A stretch of 64,000 bases of DNA, taken from contig JABTUB010000001.1 in NCBI GenBank assembly GCA_015075585.1, forward strand, positions 1-64,000. Reading direction: 5' to 3'. Positions 53,530 to 61,650 of the stretch are shown in pieces (the stretch's first letter is position 1; every line of letters begins with the position of its first letter). Both the position numbers and the translations under genes were made by a program. The notes beneath the pieces are model-generated. The model did not search any database. It was not told the origin of the DNA and saw nothing but the letters and a program-made list of their open reading frames with translations. Origin of the DNA: Chloracidobacterium sp. GTDB taxonomy: Bacteria; Acidobacteriota; Blastocatellia; Pyrinomonadales; Pyrinomonadaceae.

Positions 53530-54582
53530 TCAGGCCGCATCAGGCACACGCTTTTTACCAAAGAACCACGCGATAAAGATCGATACAACATAAAGTGCGA
53601 TCATCGGAGCGGCAAAAAGTATCATATTCGGAATGTCATTTGTCGGCGAAACAACTGCGGCAACTATCATGATCACGATCAGCGAGACCTTCCAGCCGCG
53701 CACAAGCATACGGGCATTCACAATGCCGATCCGGGCAAAGACATACGTAATGGCCGGCATTTGAAAGATGAGACCCATTGCGAGCATTATTATCGTTATG
53801 AAATCAAGATAATCGCTCGCCTTCAGAAGCAGCCGGAACTCATGCCCCACACCGAGCAGATAGCTTGCCGCCGGCGGAAACAAAATATAGTAGCCGAACG
53901 CCGCACCCGCAACAAAAGAAACTGACGAAAGGCCAATGAATGGCGTAACATATCGTCGTTCGTGCTTGTACAACGCCGGCGAAATAAAAAGCCAGATCTG
54001 CCACAACAGCAGCGGCAGCGCAAGAGCTATTGCGGCGTAAAAGGCAACCGTAATATAGATCATATACGGCTCCATTGCCGTAGTTACGGTCATTTTCTCG
54101 TCCGCATCGGGGCGGGCTACGGCCGTCTGGTTGAAGGCTACCGGCAGCCTCACCCCAACAGGTACGATCGCACTGTTGGTAAATATCGCTTCGGTCGTGA
54201 ACAGCCCCAAACTGCCGGCATTATCGCGGGCAACTACTGCCGCCACGCTCGTGCCCGCCGGAACGACGGCCATTCCAATATTTGCAGGCTCGTCAAATGT
54301 GTATCGTCCGGTATCGCCTTCGTGAAGCTCGCTGATCGAAACGACCGATTCATCGCCCGCTCTTCCCGTTACTGCGATCGTTTGCCGCGAGGCCTCATTC
54401 AATGCACGGCGGATCGGAACGCTCAGGAAGTTGTAGATATCCTCGGAAAAGTAAAAGCAAACCCCGAATGCGATGACCAAAATTACCGCAGATGTAACTA
54501 TGCGTCTGCGCAGCTCATCCAGATGCTCGAGGAACGACATCTGGGAGCCCGGCTGTTCTGGCTGGTTAGTTGGTTCGGGCAT
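53530..54582 (-). CDS. tatC: Twin-arginine translocase TatC with a large periplasmic insert
   Basis: A 350-residue polytopic receptor of the Tat system; most TatC proteins have 240-270 residues. It starts normally (MSFLEHLDELRRRIV) with the first helix at about 28-48. The first periplasmic loop then runs to about residue 170 instead of some 30-40 residues, adding roughly 100 residues of beta-rich sequence (VSISELHEGDTGRYTFD, VPVGVRLPVAFNQ). The rest is standard: QIWLFISPALYKHERRYV and SVSFVAGAAFGYYILFPPA. A TatA/B gene lies 6 bp upstream. The insert's job is unknown. Confidence 0.92.
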   Translation of the reverse strand: MPEPTNQPEQPGSQMSFLEHLDELRRRIVTSAVILVIAFGVCFYFSEDIYNFLSVPIRRALNEASRQTIAVTGRAGDESVVSISELHEGDTGRYTFDEPANIGMAVVPAGTSVAAVVARDNAGSLGLFTTEAIFTNSAIVPVGVRLPVAFNQTAVARPDADEKMTVTTAMEPYMIYITVAFYAAIALALPLLLWQIWLFISPALYKHERRYVTPFIGLSSVSFVAGAAFGYYILFPPAASYLLGVGHEFRLLLKASDYLDFITIIMLAMGLIFQMPAITYVFARIGIVNARMLVRGWKVSLIVIMIVAAVVSPTNDIPNMILFAAPMIALYVVSIFIAWFFGKKRVPDAA

Positions 54583-54588
54583 TTAGTG

Positions 54589-54990
54589 TCAGAGCCAATT
54601 CTCCTTGTCGTTCGACGAAAGGCCCTTGCTCAGCGGCGCGGCGGTTATCTGCTTCTCAGCCTGCTTATTGAACACCGACGGATCAACTTCCCTGACCTGC
54701 GGCAGGACCGCTTCCTTCGGACTTTCTATATGCGGAACCGTGTTATTGCTCGGCTCGGATGCCTCCTTCTCGATCGAATCGAGCCGAAGGGCTTCGGCCT
54801 CGTCCTGAAAGTTCACTTCACGCTCCCAAGTTGCCTTGAACTCATTCGTCGTGTTGCGGAACTCATTCATTATCTTGCCGAGCTTGCGCGCCATCTCAGG
54901 CATCTTGCGCGGGCCGAGGAAGATCAGGGCAACGATGCCGATCAAAAGCAATTCGGATGTCCCGATCGATTCAAAGATAAATAGGTACAC
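54589..54990 (-). CDS. tatB: Sec-independent translocase TatA/TatB
   Basis: A 133-residue protein with one N-terminal helix (ESIGTSELLLIGIVALIFLG), then the hinge GPRKMPEMARKLGK and an amphipathic helix, as in TatA/TatB. The length and acidic extended tail favour TatB or a dual-role TatA. It starts at GTG, whose first base is the last base of the selD stop (TAGTG), so it is translationally coupled to selD. It forms the Tat pair with tatC. A candidate Tat substrate is encoded at 44610. Confidence 0.88.
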   Translation of the reverse strand: MYLFIFESIGTSELLLIGIVALIFLGPRKMPEMARKLGKIMNEFRNTTNEFKATWEREVNFQDEAEALRLDSIEKEASEPSNNTVPHIESPKEAVLPQVREVDPSVFNKQAEKQITAAPLSKGLSSNDKENWL

Positions 54991-56009
54991 TACTTCACCC
55001 GTATCAGTTTATCGCCTAACTCCTCTACCGTGCCAATCATAACAGCACCGGGAACGGCTTTGATGAACTGTTTTGCAACATCCTTGCCAAAACTTATCAG
55101 CAACCCGCCCGCCGTTTGCGGGTCGAATAATGCACTTTGCATCTCAGCCGAAACGTCGTCCGTGAACTCGGCCGCATCGCCGACGTAGGCCCGATTGTTC
55201 TTGTCGCCTCGCGTGAGCATTCCCGCAGCGATCAGTTCCAGCACGGTCGGTAAGAGCGGAACTCGTTTACTGTCAATATTTAGCGTTACGCCGCTTGCCT
55301 TTGCAAGTTCATATGCATGGCCTAAAAGCCCAAAGCCGGTAACATCGGTACATGCACGCGCACCGAGTTCGTACAATAGCTTAGATGCCGCAGATGCCGA
55401 TGTCGTCATCACCTGCAATGCAGCTTTTTCGGCAGCATCGCTCGCCGTCCCGTTCTTGATCGCCGTATTGATCGCACCTGTGCCGATCGCCTTCGTAAGG
55501 ATAAGTACATCGCCCGGACGTGCACGTGCGTTGGTTATTACCTTCTGCGGGTCGACCGTTCCCGTAACCGAATATCCGAACTTTATCTCCTGATCGTCAA
55601 CTGTGTGGCCGCCGACTACAATGACTCCCGCCTCGGTCATTGCCTCTTGCCCGCCGATCATGATCTCGGCAAGTACGTCTTTGTCGCCTTTCTGCGGATA
55701 ACACGCTATTGCAAGCGCCGAGATAGGTGTGCCGCCCATTGCATATACGTCGTTGAGCGAATTTATCGCCGCGATACGTCCGTATGTGCGCGGATCGTCC
55801 GCCACCGGCGTAAAAAAATCGACCGTCTGCACCAGCGCAATGCCGTCCGTAAGGCGCATGACACCCGCATCGTCGCTCTTATCAAAGCCGACGATCAGGT
55901 TATCGCTGTGTTGGGGCGGCAGTTTGCTCAAGACCTGAGCAAGATCGCTCGGGGCGAATTTTGCCACTCAACCCGCGCAGGATGCCATTTGAGTAAGTCG
56001 CTGCGACAT
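54990..56009 (-). CDS. selD: Selenide, water dikinase SelD containing selenocysteine (TGA read-through)
   Basis: A 339-residue enzyme that makes selenophosphate from selenide and ATP. The ATG at 56009 follows AGGAGGT at good spacing and reads LTQMASCAGUVAKFAPSDL; TGA at 55970-55968 is codon 14, where other SelD proteins have Cys or Sec. Without read-through the downstream frame would begin at a GTG and lose the active site. ATP-binding and catalytic parts follow (DDAGVMRL, TVDFFTP, GGHTVDD, TDVTGFGLLGHA, DPQTAGGLL). A SECIS-like hairpin lies 25 nt after TGA. SelA, SelB and tRNA-Sec genes must be elsewhere. Confidence 0.93.
55924..55970 (-). promoter_or_regulatory. Sec codon and bacterial SECIS-like element in selD
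   Basis: TGA (55970-55968) is followed after 25 nt by a perfect 7-bp stem TTGCTCA/TGAGCAA (55942-55936 and 55930-55924 on the minus strand) with loop GGTCT. The loop matches the GGUCU apical loop of the E. coli fdhF SECIS, and the distance from UGA to the loop (32 nt) is inside the published range for bacterial SECIS elements. Confidence 0.75.
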
Positions 56010-56022
56010 CAATACTTACCTC

Positions 56023-56901
56023 CTATTCCGAAATAATATGCCGATAGATCCGATCAAGGTCGTCCATGCTGTAATATTCGATCTCGATCTTACCCGAAGT
56101 GCCTTTTGGCGAAACGATGATCTTTACCGAAGTGCTCAACTTTCGCATAAGCTTGGTCTCGGCAACCTTGAAATTCGGATCAGTCGTGCGGGCCGGTTGT
56201 GCCCGTGCCGTGCCCGCTCTCCCGGCCTTTTTGACCGCCGATTCCGTTGCTCGAACCGATAACCCCTTTTCTAACACTAACTTAGCGACATCCCGCTGAA
56301 GCCTGAGGTCCTCGGTCATCAAAAGTGCCCGCCCGTGGCTGAGTGAAAGCCTGCCTTCCGAGACCAACTCCTGCAGGTCATCCGGAAGCTTCAAAAGCCT
56401 AATGGACGTCGCTATCAAACTTCGCTCACGGCCAACCCGTGCAGCAACTTCATCCTGCGTAAGTCCAATAGAATCAATAAGTTTACGATATGCTTTGGCC
56501 TCTTCTATCGGGTTCAGCTCATGGCGTTGAATGTTTTCGACCAGTGCGAGTTCGAGCAGCTTATCATCCGGAATATCCTTTACCAGAACGGGCACGCGTC
56601 GAAGTTCGGCCCGCTGCGCGGCACGCCAACGCCGCTCGCCCGCGACGATCTGATAACGCGAGCCTGTTTTTCGGACGACTATAGGCTGCAAAATGCCGTT
56701 CGCGCGGATCGATGCGGCAAGGTCATTGAGTTCCTGCTCAGCAAATCGCGTTCGCGGTTGCTCCGGATTGGGGTCGATCAGGTCAATATCGATCTCCGAG
56801 GTGCCGGCTGGCACTTCGATCGACGGTATTGCCGCCTCAGGCTCTTTCTTTTCAGACCCCAAAAGAGCTCCCAAGCCTCGTCCCAACGGTTGTCTAGCCA
56901 T
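56023..56901 (-). CDS. parB: Chromosome-partitioning protein ParB
   Basis: A 292-residue CTP-dependent parS-binding clamp. The start RQPLGRGLGALLG is the ParA-interaction motif. Residues 33-120 are the CTPase/ParB domain: PNPEQPRTRF, then GILQPIVVR, VAGERRWRAAQ (the GERRxRA nucleotide motif), and ALVENIQRHELNPIEEA. The DNA-binding HTH reads LTQDEVAARVGRERSLIATSIRLLKLP, here given in part as GRERSLIATSIRLLKL; the usual SxVANxLRLL helix has Thr where Asn is standard. It overlaps parA by 8 bp. That substitution may go with a non-standard parS site. Confidence 0.93.
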   Translation of the reverse strand: MARQPLGRGLGALLGSEKKEPEAAIPSIEVPAGTSEIDIDLIDPNPEQPRTRFAEQELNDLAASIRANGILQPIVVRKTGSRYQIVAGERRWRAAQRAELRRVPVLVKDIPDDKLLELALVENIQRHELNPIEEAKAYRKLIDSIGLTQDEVAARVGRERSLIATSIRLLKLPDDLQELVSEGRLSLSHGRALLMTEDLRLQRDVAKLVLEKGLSVRATESAVKKAGRAGTARAQPARTTDPNFKVAETKLMRKLSTSVKIIVSPKGTSGKIEIEYYSMDDLDRIYRHIISE

Positions 56902-57655
56902 GGCCGATTATCTCCTTTCCAAGATTGATATAGCTTTCCGCACCCTTCGACTTCGGATCGTACAGCATTATCGGCTTACCGAAACTCGGTGCTTCAGCAA
57001 GCCTAACATTGCGCGGTATCACTGTCTCAAGCACCTGCGAACCATAAAAATCGCGAAGGTCCTTCGCAACCGCCGAAGAAAGATTTGTCGAAACATCGAA
57101 CATAGTCAGCAAGAGGCCTTCGATCACGAGGCTTGGATTCAGTTCACGCCGCAAACGTGCAAGCGTATCAAAAAGCTCTGTTACTCCCTCAAGTGCGTAG
57201 TATTCGCATTGTATCGGCACAAGAAGCGAATCCGCCGCCGTCAGGCCGTTTATTGTGAGCAGCCCTAACGATGGCGGACAGTCAATGATGATGTAATGAA
57301 AATAGTCCTTTATTGTAGAAAGAAGCTTTTTTAGGACAAAATTGCGGTCTTCGACATCAACAAGCTCGATCTCGGCACCCGCAAGGTTTTTGTCAGACGG
57401 CAGTACCCAAAGCAGCGGAATATCCGTCGGAAGGACCGCTTCGCGGACAGACTCATCAAGAATGAGAGCATCATAAAGGCTCTTCCGGCTCGGACTTCGT
57501 TCAATACCGACGCCGGACGTGGCGTTCGCCTGCGGGTCGGCATCGACAAGCAGCACTTTTCTATCCTGCATCGCCAATGCCGCGGCAAGGTTTATGGAAG
57601 TTGTTGTTTTACCTACGCCGCCCTTCTGGTTGGCAACTGCTATGATCTTTCCCAT
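56894..57655 (-). CDS. parA: Chromosome-partitioning ATPase ParA/Soj
   Basis: A 253-residue Walker-type ATPase that moves ParB-parS complexes. The deviant Walker A is NQKGGVGKTTTSINLA, switch I is DADPQANATSGVG, and Walker B is YIIIDCPPSLGLLTING. The short N-terminus places it with chromosomal Soj/ParA. It follows mnmG by 108 bp; that gap holds two 18-bp palindromes. parB overlaps its 3' end. Confidence 0.95.
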   Translation of the reverse strand: MGKIIAVANQKGGVGKTTTSINLAAALAMQDRKVLLVDADPQANATSGVGIERSPSRKSLYDALILDESVREAVLPTDIPLLWVLPSDKNLAGAEIELVDVEDRNFVLKKLLSTIKDYFHYIIIDCPPSLGLLTINGLTAADSLLVPIQCEYYALEGVTELFDTLARLRRELNPSLVIEGLLLTMFDVSTNLSSAVAKDLRDFYGSQVLETVIPRNVRLAEAPSFGKPIMLYDPKSKGAESYINLGKEIIGHG

Positions 57656-57712
57656 TATTTTCGGCGAACGAATTATGAAATTAGCACAATTTCAGGGCTA
57701 AATGGAAGGAGA

Positions 57713-57730
57713 ATGTGGTACGTACCACAT
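57713..57730. promoter_or_regulatory. Palindrome 1 upstream of parA: variant parS or operator
   Basis: A perfect 18-bp palindrome ATGTGGTACGTACCACAT. Its 16-bp core shares TGT...ACGT...ACA with canonical parS (TGTTTCACGTGAAACA), 10 of 16 positions. It is centred 30 bp from palindrome 2, on the same face of the helix. Confidence 0.55.
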
Positions 57731-57742
57731 AATTGAGCGGTT

Positions 57743-57760
57743 TTGTGGTACGTACCACAA
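57743..57760. promoter_or_regulatory. Palindrome 2 upstream of parA: variant parS or operator
   Basis: A perfect 18-bp palindrome TTGTGGTACGTACCACAA with the same 16-bp core as palindrome 1. It lies 4 bp from the mnmG stop codon. Confidence 0.55.
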
Positions 57761-57763
57761 CTT

Positions 57764-59638
57764 CTAGGACGCATTCGCGGATGTCAGGCCGACAAGCACT
57801 GACGACAAGGCTGCCGGAGTAAGGCCCGCGATGCTGCGTACCTGGCCAAAGGTCTTCGGCTTCGCACGTTCGAGCCGCTCGACCATTTCGTTAGAAAGCT
57901 CGCTGATCCGCCGAAAATCATAATTTTCAGGCACTTTCAGGCTGTCGTGCTTATTTACACGCTCATTTGCGGCCTTTTGCTTGACGATATAGCCCGCATA
58001 CAGCAGATCCGCCAATGCCGACTCCACATCTTCGTCTTTGCAGTCCTTTCCGATGTCGTTCGGCAGCAGCCGCCTCACAAGATCCGGTGTTACATCCGGC
58101 CGAATACCCAGATTTGAAAGCAGGAATGAATCGCCGAGTTCGACACCCAAGATTCCCGATACAGCGGCATATTCTACCGACGACCGCTTGAACCGCGTGG
58201 TTTCAAGAGCTTCCCTGATCTCAGCGATACGCTCACGTTTTGAATTGAAGCGCTCCCAATCGAGATCGCCGACCAACCCCAGATCGCGCCCCTTCTTGGT
58301 CAAGCGTTCGTCCGCATTGTCATGCCGCAGCGTCAAACGTGCCTCGGCCCGCGAGGTGAACAGTCTGTAAGGCTCATCAACACCATGTCTTATAAGGTCA
58401 TCGGCAAGTACGCCGATATATGCCTCGTCACGCCGCAATGTCAGCGGCTCGCCGCCCTTAACACTGATCGCGGCATTCACACCCGCAAGAAAACCTTGGC
58501 ATGCCGCTTCTTCATAACCCGTCGTTCCGTTTATTTGGCCTGCGAAATACAACCCTCCGAGCCTCGATGTCGCCATTGTCGGCAAAAGCTCGCGAGGATC
58601 GACAAAGTCATATTCGATGGCATAGCCCGGACGAATGACGTTCACATTCTCGAGGCCCGGGATCATACGCAGCAATTCCGCTTGCAGATCTGCGGGCAGC
58701 GAGGTCGAAAAACCGTTGAGATAGACCTCGTTCGTGTGCCGGCCTTCGGGTTCGAGAAACAACTGATGCCGCTCCTTATCGGCGAATTTTACGACCTTGT
58801 CCTCGATCGACGGACAATACCGCGGCCCGATGCCTGTGATCTTGCCGGAATACAGCGGTGAGCGGTGCAGATTGGCGCGGATCGCGTCATGGACACGTTT
58901 GTCGGTATAACCGATAAAACACCTTATTTGATCCTGCTCTATACGATCGGTAGAGAATGAGAACGGCACGGCCTTTACGTCCGGCTCCTGCGGCTCAAAA
59001 GCGTCCCAATCTATCGTACGGCCGTCGATGCGCGGCGGTGTTCCTGTTTTCAGCCGTCCGACAGGAAAGCCCAAGCCGCGCAGAGCATCCGCGAGTTCTA
59101 TCGAAGCAGGCTCGCCCGCCCTTCCCGCCGAGAATGTCTTGTTGCCGGTGTGGATCGTTCCGTTAAGAAAGGTTCCTGTCGCAACGACAACGGCCTTTGC
59201 CATAAGACGTCGCGAATCTTGCAGCTCGACACCGATAACACCTTTGTTTTCAACAATTACATTTGTAACTGTGCCTTGTCTCAGATAAAGGCTGTTCGTC
59301 AATTCAAGTATACGCCGCATCTCTGTGCGGTACAGTGCGCGGTCCGCCTGCGCCCTCGGCGAACGAACCGCAGGCCCGCGTGAACGGTTTAGCAGTCTGA
59401 ACTGTATTCCGGCACGGTCGATCACGCGGCCCATCACGCCGCCAAGTGCATCGATCTCGCGGACGACATGGCCTTTTGCGATTCCGCCGATCGCCGGATT
59501 ACACGACATCTGGCCGATCAGATCAAGGTTTAGAGTAACGAGAGCAGTACGCGCACCAAGCCGCGCGGCGACTGACGCGGCCTCACAACCCGCGTGTCCG
59601 CCGCCGATCACTATCACATCAAAACTCTCGTCAAACAT
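57764..59638 (-). CDS. mnmG: tRNA uridine-5-carboxymethylaminomethyl modification enzyme MnmG
   Basis: A 624-residue FAD enzyme that with MnmE modifies U34 of tRNAs. The FAD motif is VIVIGGGHAGCEAASVAARLG, shown in part as VIVIGGGHAGCEAA. Conserved MnmG blocks are visible: MSCNPAIGGIAKGHVVRE, RSRGPAVRSPRAQADR, LKTGTPPRI, NGFSTSLP and TSRAEARLTLRHDNAD. The C-terminal MnmE/tRNA-binding helical domain ends RSIAGLTPAALS. ATG 59638 is used because the frame's first codon at 59650 is TTG. It lies between mnmE and parA; the usual rsmG between mnmG and parA is absent. Confidence 0.95.
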   Translation of the reverse strand: MFDESFDVIVIGGGHAGCEAASVAARLGARTALVTLNLDLIGQMSCNPAIGGIAKGHVVREIDALGGVMGRVIDRAGIQFRLLNRSRGPAVRSPRAQADRALYRTEMRRILELTNSLYLRQGTVTNVIVENKGVIGVELQDSRRLMAKAVVVATGTFLNGTIHTGNKTFSAGRAGEPASIELADALRGLGFPVGRLKTGTPPRIDGRTIDWDAFEPQEPDVKAVPFSFSTDRIEQDQIRCFIGYTDKRVHDAIRANLHRSPLYSGKITGIGPRYCPSIEDKVVKFADKERHQLFLEPEGRHTNEVYLNGFSTSLPADLQAELLRMIPGLENVNVIRPGYAIEYDFVDPRELLPTMATSRLGGLYFAGQINGTTGYEEAACQGFLAGVNAAISVKGGEPLTLRRDEAYIGVLADDLIRHGVDEPYRLFTSRAEARLTLRHDNADERLTKKGRDLGLVGDLDWERFNSKRERIAEIREALETTRFKRSSVEYAAVSGILGVELGDSFLLSNLGIRPDVTPDLVRRLLPNDIGKDCKDEDVESALADLLYAGYIVKQKAANERVNKHDSLKVPENYDFRRISELSNEMVERLERAKPKTFGQVRSIAGLTPAALSSVLVGLTSANAS

Positions 59639-59719
59639 AGCGGTTCTCAAGTAAACGCCAAAACTACTGATTTTACTGCGCGAATGTGTGCTTTGCCAAG
59701 AAAATTGTTGGTATTTAGA

Positions 59720-61102
59720 TCATTTACCGATGCAAAACGTTGAAAATATACGAGTTAGGACATCTTCAGTTGTGGTTTCGCCGGTGATCTCACCGAGATA
59801 TCGAAGGGCATTATGCAGCCCGACGAGAATGATCTCTTCGGACATTCCGGCGTCAAGCGAATCTACCGAAGATGCTATCTCGGTCGCCGTACGTTTCAAT
59901 AGGTCGTAGTGCCGGGCATCTGTTACAAGAAAACCGCCCGCGGTTGGATCATCCGCGGAGAATGGAGTAACGATGGACTGGCGCAGATCATCCAACCCTT
60001 CGCCAGTCTTTGCCGATATCGGAATGAGCTTCTCGCGAAGGTAAGCAAGTGCCGAGTGCTCAGCGGCGATCAAATGGTCGATATCGTACGAAGGCTCCTT
60101 GTCTACCTTGTTGAGTGCGACGATGTATGTCAGCCCCGCAACGCTTTCGATGATCTCGTGATCCTCGCGTGAGATCTCGTCCGAGGCATCGAGTATCACG
60201 ATAACAAGGTCGGCATCGGCCATCTGCGCCTTTGAGCGTTCAACGCCGATGCTCTCGACAACGTCATCGGTTTGCCGCAGGCCCGCAGTGTCGATCAGCG
60301 AGACCGGAATGTCGCCGATCATGAAGACCGCATCCAGATGGTCACGCGTCGTGCCCGCAATATCAGTTACAATGGCACGCTCACTTCCAAGTAACGCATT
60401 GAAAAGACTGGACTTACCGACATTCGGCCGCCCTACGATCGCGACACGCAGCCCTTCACGTATCAGGTGCCCCGACCTGAACGTTGCCGCCAATATTTCG
60501 ATATCGGCCGTCAAATCGGTCAGCGACTCACGGATCTTTTCGGTCTGTGCTTCCGGCAGATCGTCCTCAACAAACTCCAATGCCGACTCAAGCACGACGA
60601 TGATGTTCAGCAGTTCATCCTTGAAGGGCTGTAGCCGTTCGGAGAATTCACCGCGCATCTGCCTCACGGCCTGCCGTGCCGATGCGGTTGTCTGCGCATC
60701 TATGAGGTCGCGTATCGCTTCGGCCTCGGTCAGGTCAATGCGGCCGCTGCCGAGCGCACGCAGCGTGAATTCGCCGGCTTCGGCCAGCCTCGCACCGAAC
60801 TGCAAACACGCATCAATGACAAGCCGCAGCAACACGGGCGAACCGTGGCAGCTTATCTCGATGACATCTTCACCCGTAAAAGAATGCGGGCCCTTGAAAA
60901 ACGTTACGATCGCCTCGTCTATCACCTGCTGCGAATCAGGATCGACCAGACCTTTGAGTGTCGCATGGCGCGGCGGAAGGTCGAGTTCAGGCTCAGCACA
61001 CAGCTTGCGGACATATTCGAGCGCATCGCCGCCGCTCAAGCGTATGACGCCGATGCCGCTTCGGCCTGTCGGTGTTGCAAGTGCGACGATAGTATCCGGC
61101 AT
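59720..61102 (-). CDS. mnmE: tRNA modification GTPase MnmE
   Basis: A 460-residue GTPase partner of MnmG. The N-terminal formyl-THF-binding domain has TPTGRSGIGVIRLSG and FTGEDVIEISCHG. The G domain has the P-loop GRPNVGKSSLFN, switch DIAGTTRD, DTAGL, and NKVDKE. It ends FCIGK, the conserved C-terminal cysteine motif. All parts are intact. An inverted repeat lies just upstream. Confidence 0.95.
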   Translation of the reverse strand: MPDTIVALATPTGRSGIGVIRLSGGDALEYVRKLCAEPELDLPPRHATLKGLVDPDSQQVIDEAIVTFFKGPHSFTGEDVIEISCHGSPVLLRLVIDACLQFGARLAEAGEFTLRALGSGRIDLTEAEAIRDLIDAQTTASARQAVRQMRGEFSERLQPFKDELLNIIVVLESALEFVEDDLPEAQTEKIRESLTDLTADIEILAATFRSGHLIREGLRVAIVGRPNVGKSSLFNALLGSERAIVTDIAGTTRDHLDAVFMIGDIPVSLIDTAGLRQTDDVVESIGVERSKAQMADADLVIVILDASDEISREDHEIIESVAGLTYIVALNKVDKEPSYDIDHLIAAEHSALAYLREKLIPISAKTGEGLDDLRQSIVTPFSADDPTAGGFLVTDARHYDLLKRTATEIASSVDSLDAGMSEEIILVGLHNALRYLGEITGETTTEDVLTRIFSTFCIGK

Positions 61103-61113
61103 AAAGACATTTC

Positions 61114-61181
61114 ACCACAGAGCACACAGAGTAATTGAGGAATTTGTCTCTAAACTCCGTTTTCTCTGTGTTCTCTGTGGT
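61114..61181. repeat. Large intergenic hairpin repeat
   Basis: Arms ACCACAGAGCACACAGAG (61114-61131) and CTCTGTGTTCTCTGTGGT (61164-61181) pair at 17 of 18 positions around a 32-nt loop. CCACAGAGAACACAGAG-type units recur between genes in many bacteria. It lies between khpB and mnmE. Confidence 0.65.
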
Positions 61182-61188
61182 AAGTTTA

Positions 61189-61638
61189 TTATTGCAGTCT
61201 TACTTGCAGACGCCTGTCGCGGCCGTCGCCGACGGATTCCGTAAAGAGGTCTTCTTCCTTTTGAAGCGTCATGTGGATGATGCGGCGTTCGGTCGAATTC
61301 AGCACGCCGAATGTGAACGGCCGGCCGTTCTTGCGTACCTGATCGGCGGCAAAGCGGGCCATTGCGTGGAGTTCGGCCTTTCGTGTCTGGCGAAAACCGT
61401 CGGCATCGACGATGAAGCGGTGCTGACGTTCGATCTCGCGACCGTAGATCTGAAAAAGCAGGATCTCCAACGCGTCAAGCAGTTCGCCGTTCTCGAGCAA
61501 TGCAAGGTGCGTATCGTTGCCGCTGAGGTCGATGACGCAGCCGTCTTCCGTCCAACTTGAGGTGGCCGCGAGGTCAAAATGCAGCTCGGTCAAAATGCCT
61601 TCGAGAAAGCCTCTTGCGTTCTCACATACCTGTTCCAT
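61189..61638 (-). CDS. khpB: KhpB/Jag-like RNA-binding protein
   Basis: A 149-residue protein of the KH-R3H type found after yidC. The KH-like part covers residues 1-85 (FLEGILTELHFDLAATSS; NGELLDALEILLFQIY). The R3H part covers 85-149 (ARFAADQVRKNGRPFTFGVLN; STERRIIHMTLQ, with the R-x3-H motif). The N-terminal Jag domain found in Firmicutes is missing, as in many Gram-negatives. It is in the conserved rnpA-yidD-yidC-khpB order. Confidence 0.85.
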   Translation of the reverse strand: MEQVCENARGFLEGILTELHFDLAATSSWTEDGCVIDLSGNDTHLALLENGELLDALEILLFQIYGREIERQHRFIVDADGFRQTRKAELHAMARFAADQVRKNGRPFTFGVLNSTERRIIHMTLQKEEDLFTESVGDGRDRRLQVRLQ

Positions 61639-61650
61639 CTTACACGCTCC

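Noticed and set aside
54990..55967. selD as a truncated gene or pseudogene with an early stop
   Set aside because: The TGA falls exactly at the active-site Cys/Sec position, with a good ribosome-binding site and ATG upstream and a SECIS-like hairpin downstream.
57713..57760. Terminator hairpins after mnmG
   Set aside because: The palindromes have no loop and no following T-run, and they come as two equal, phased copies.
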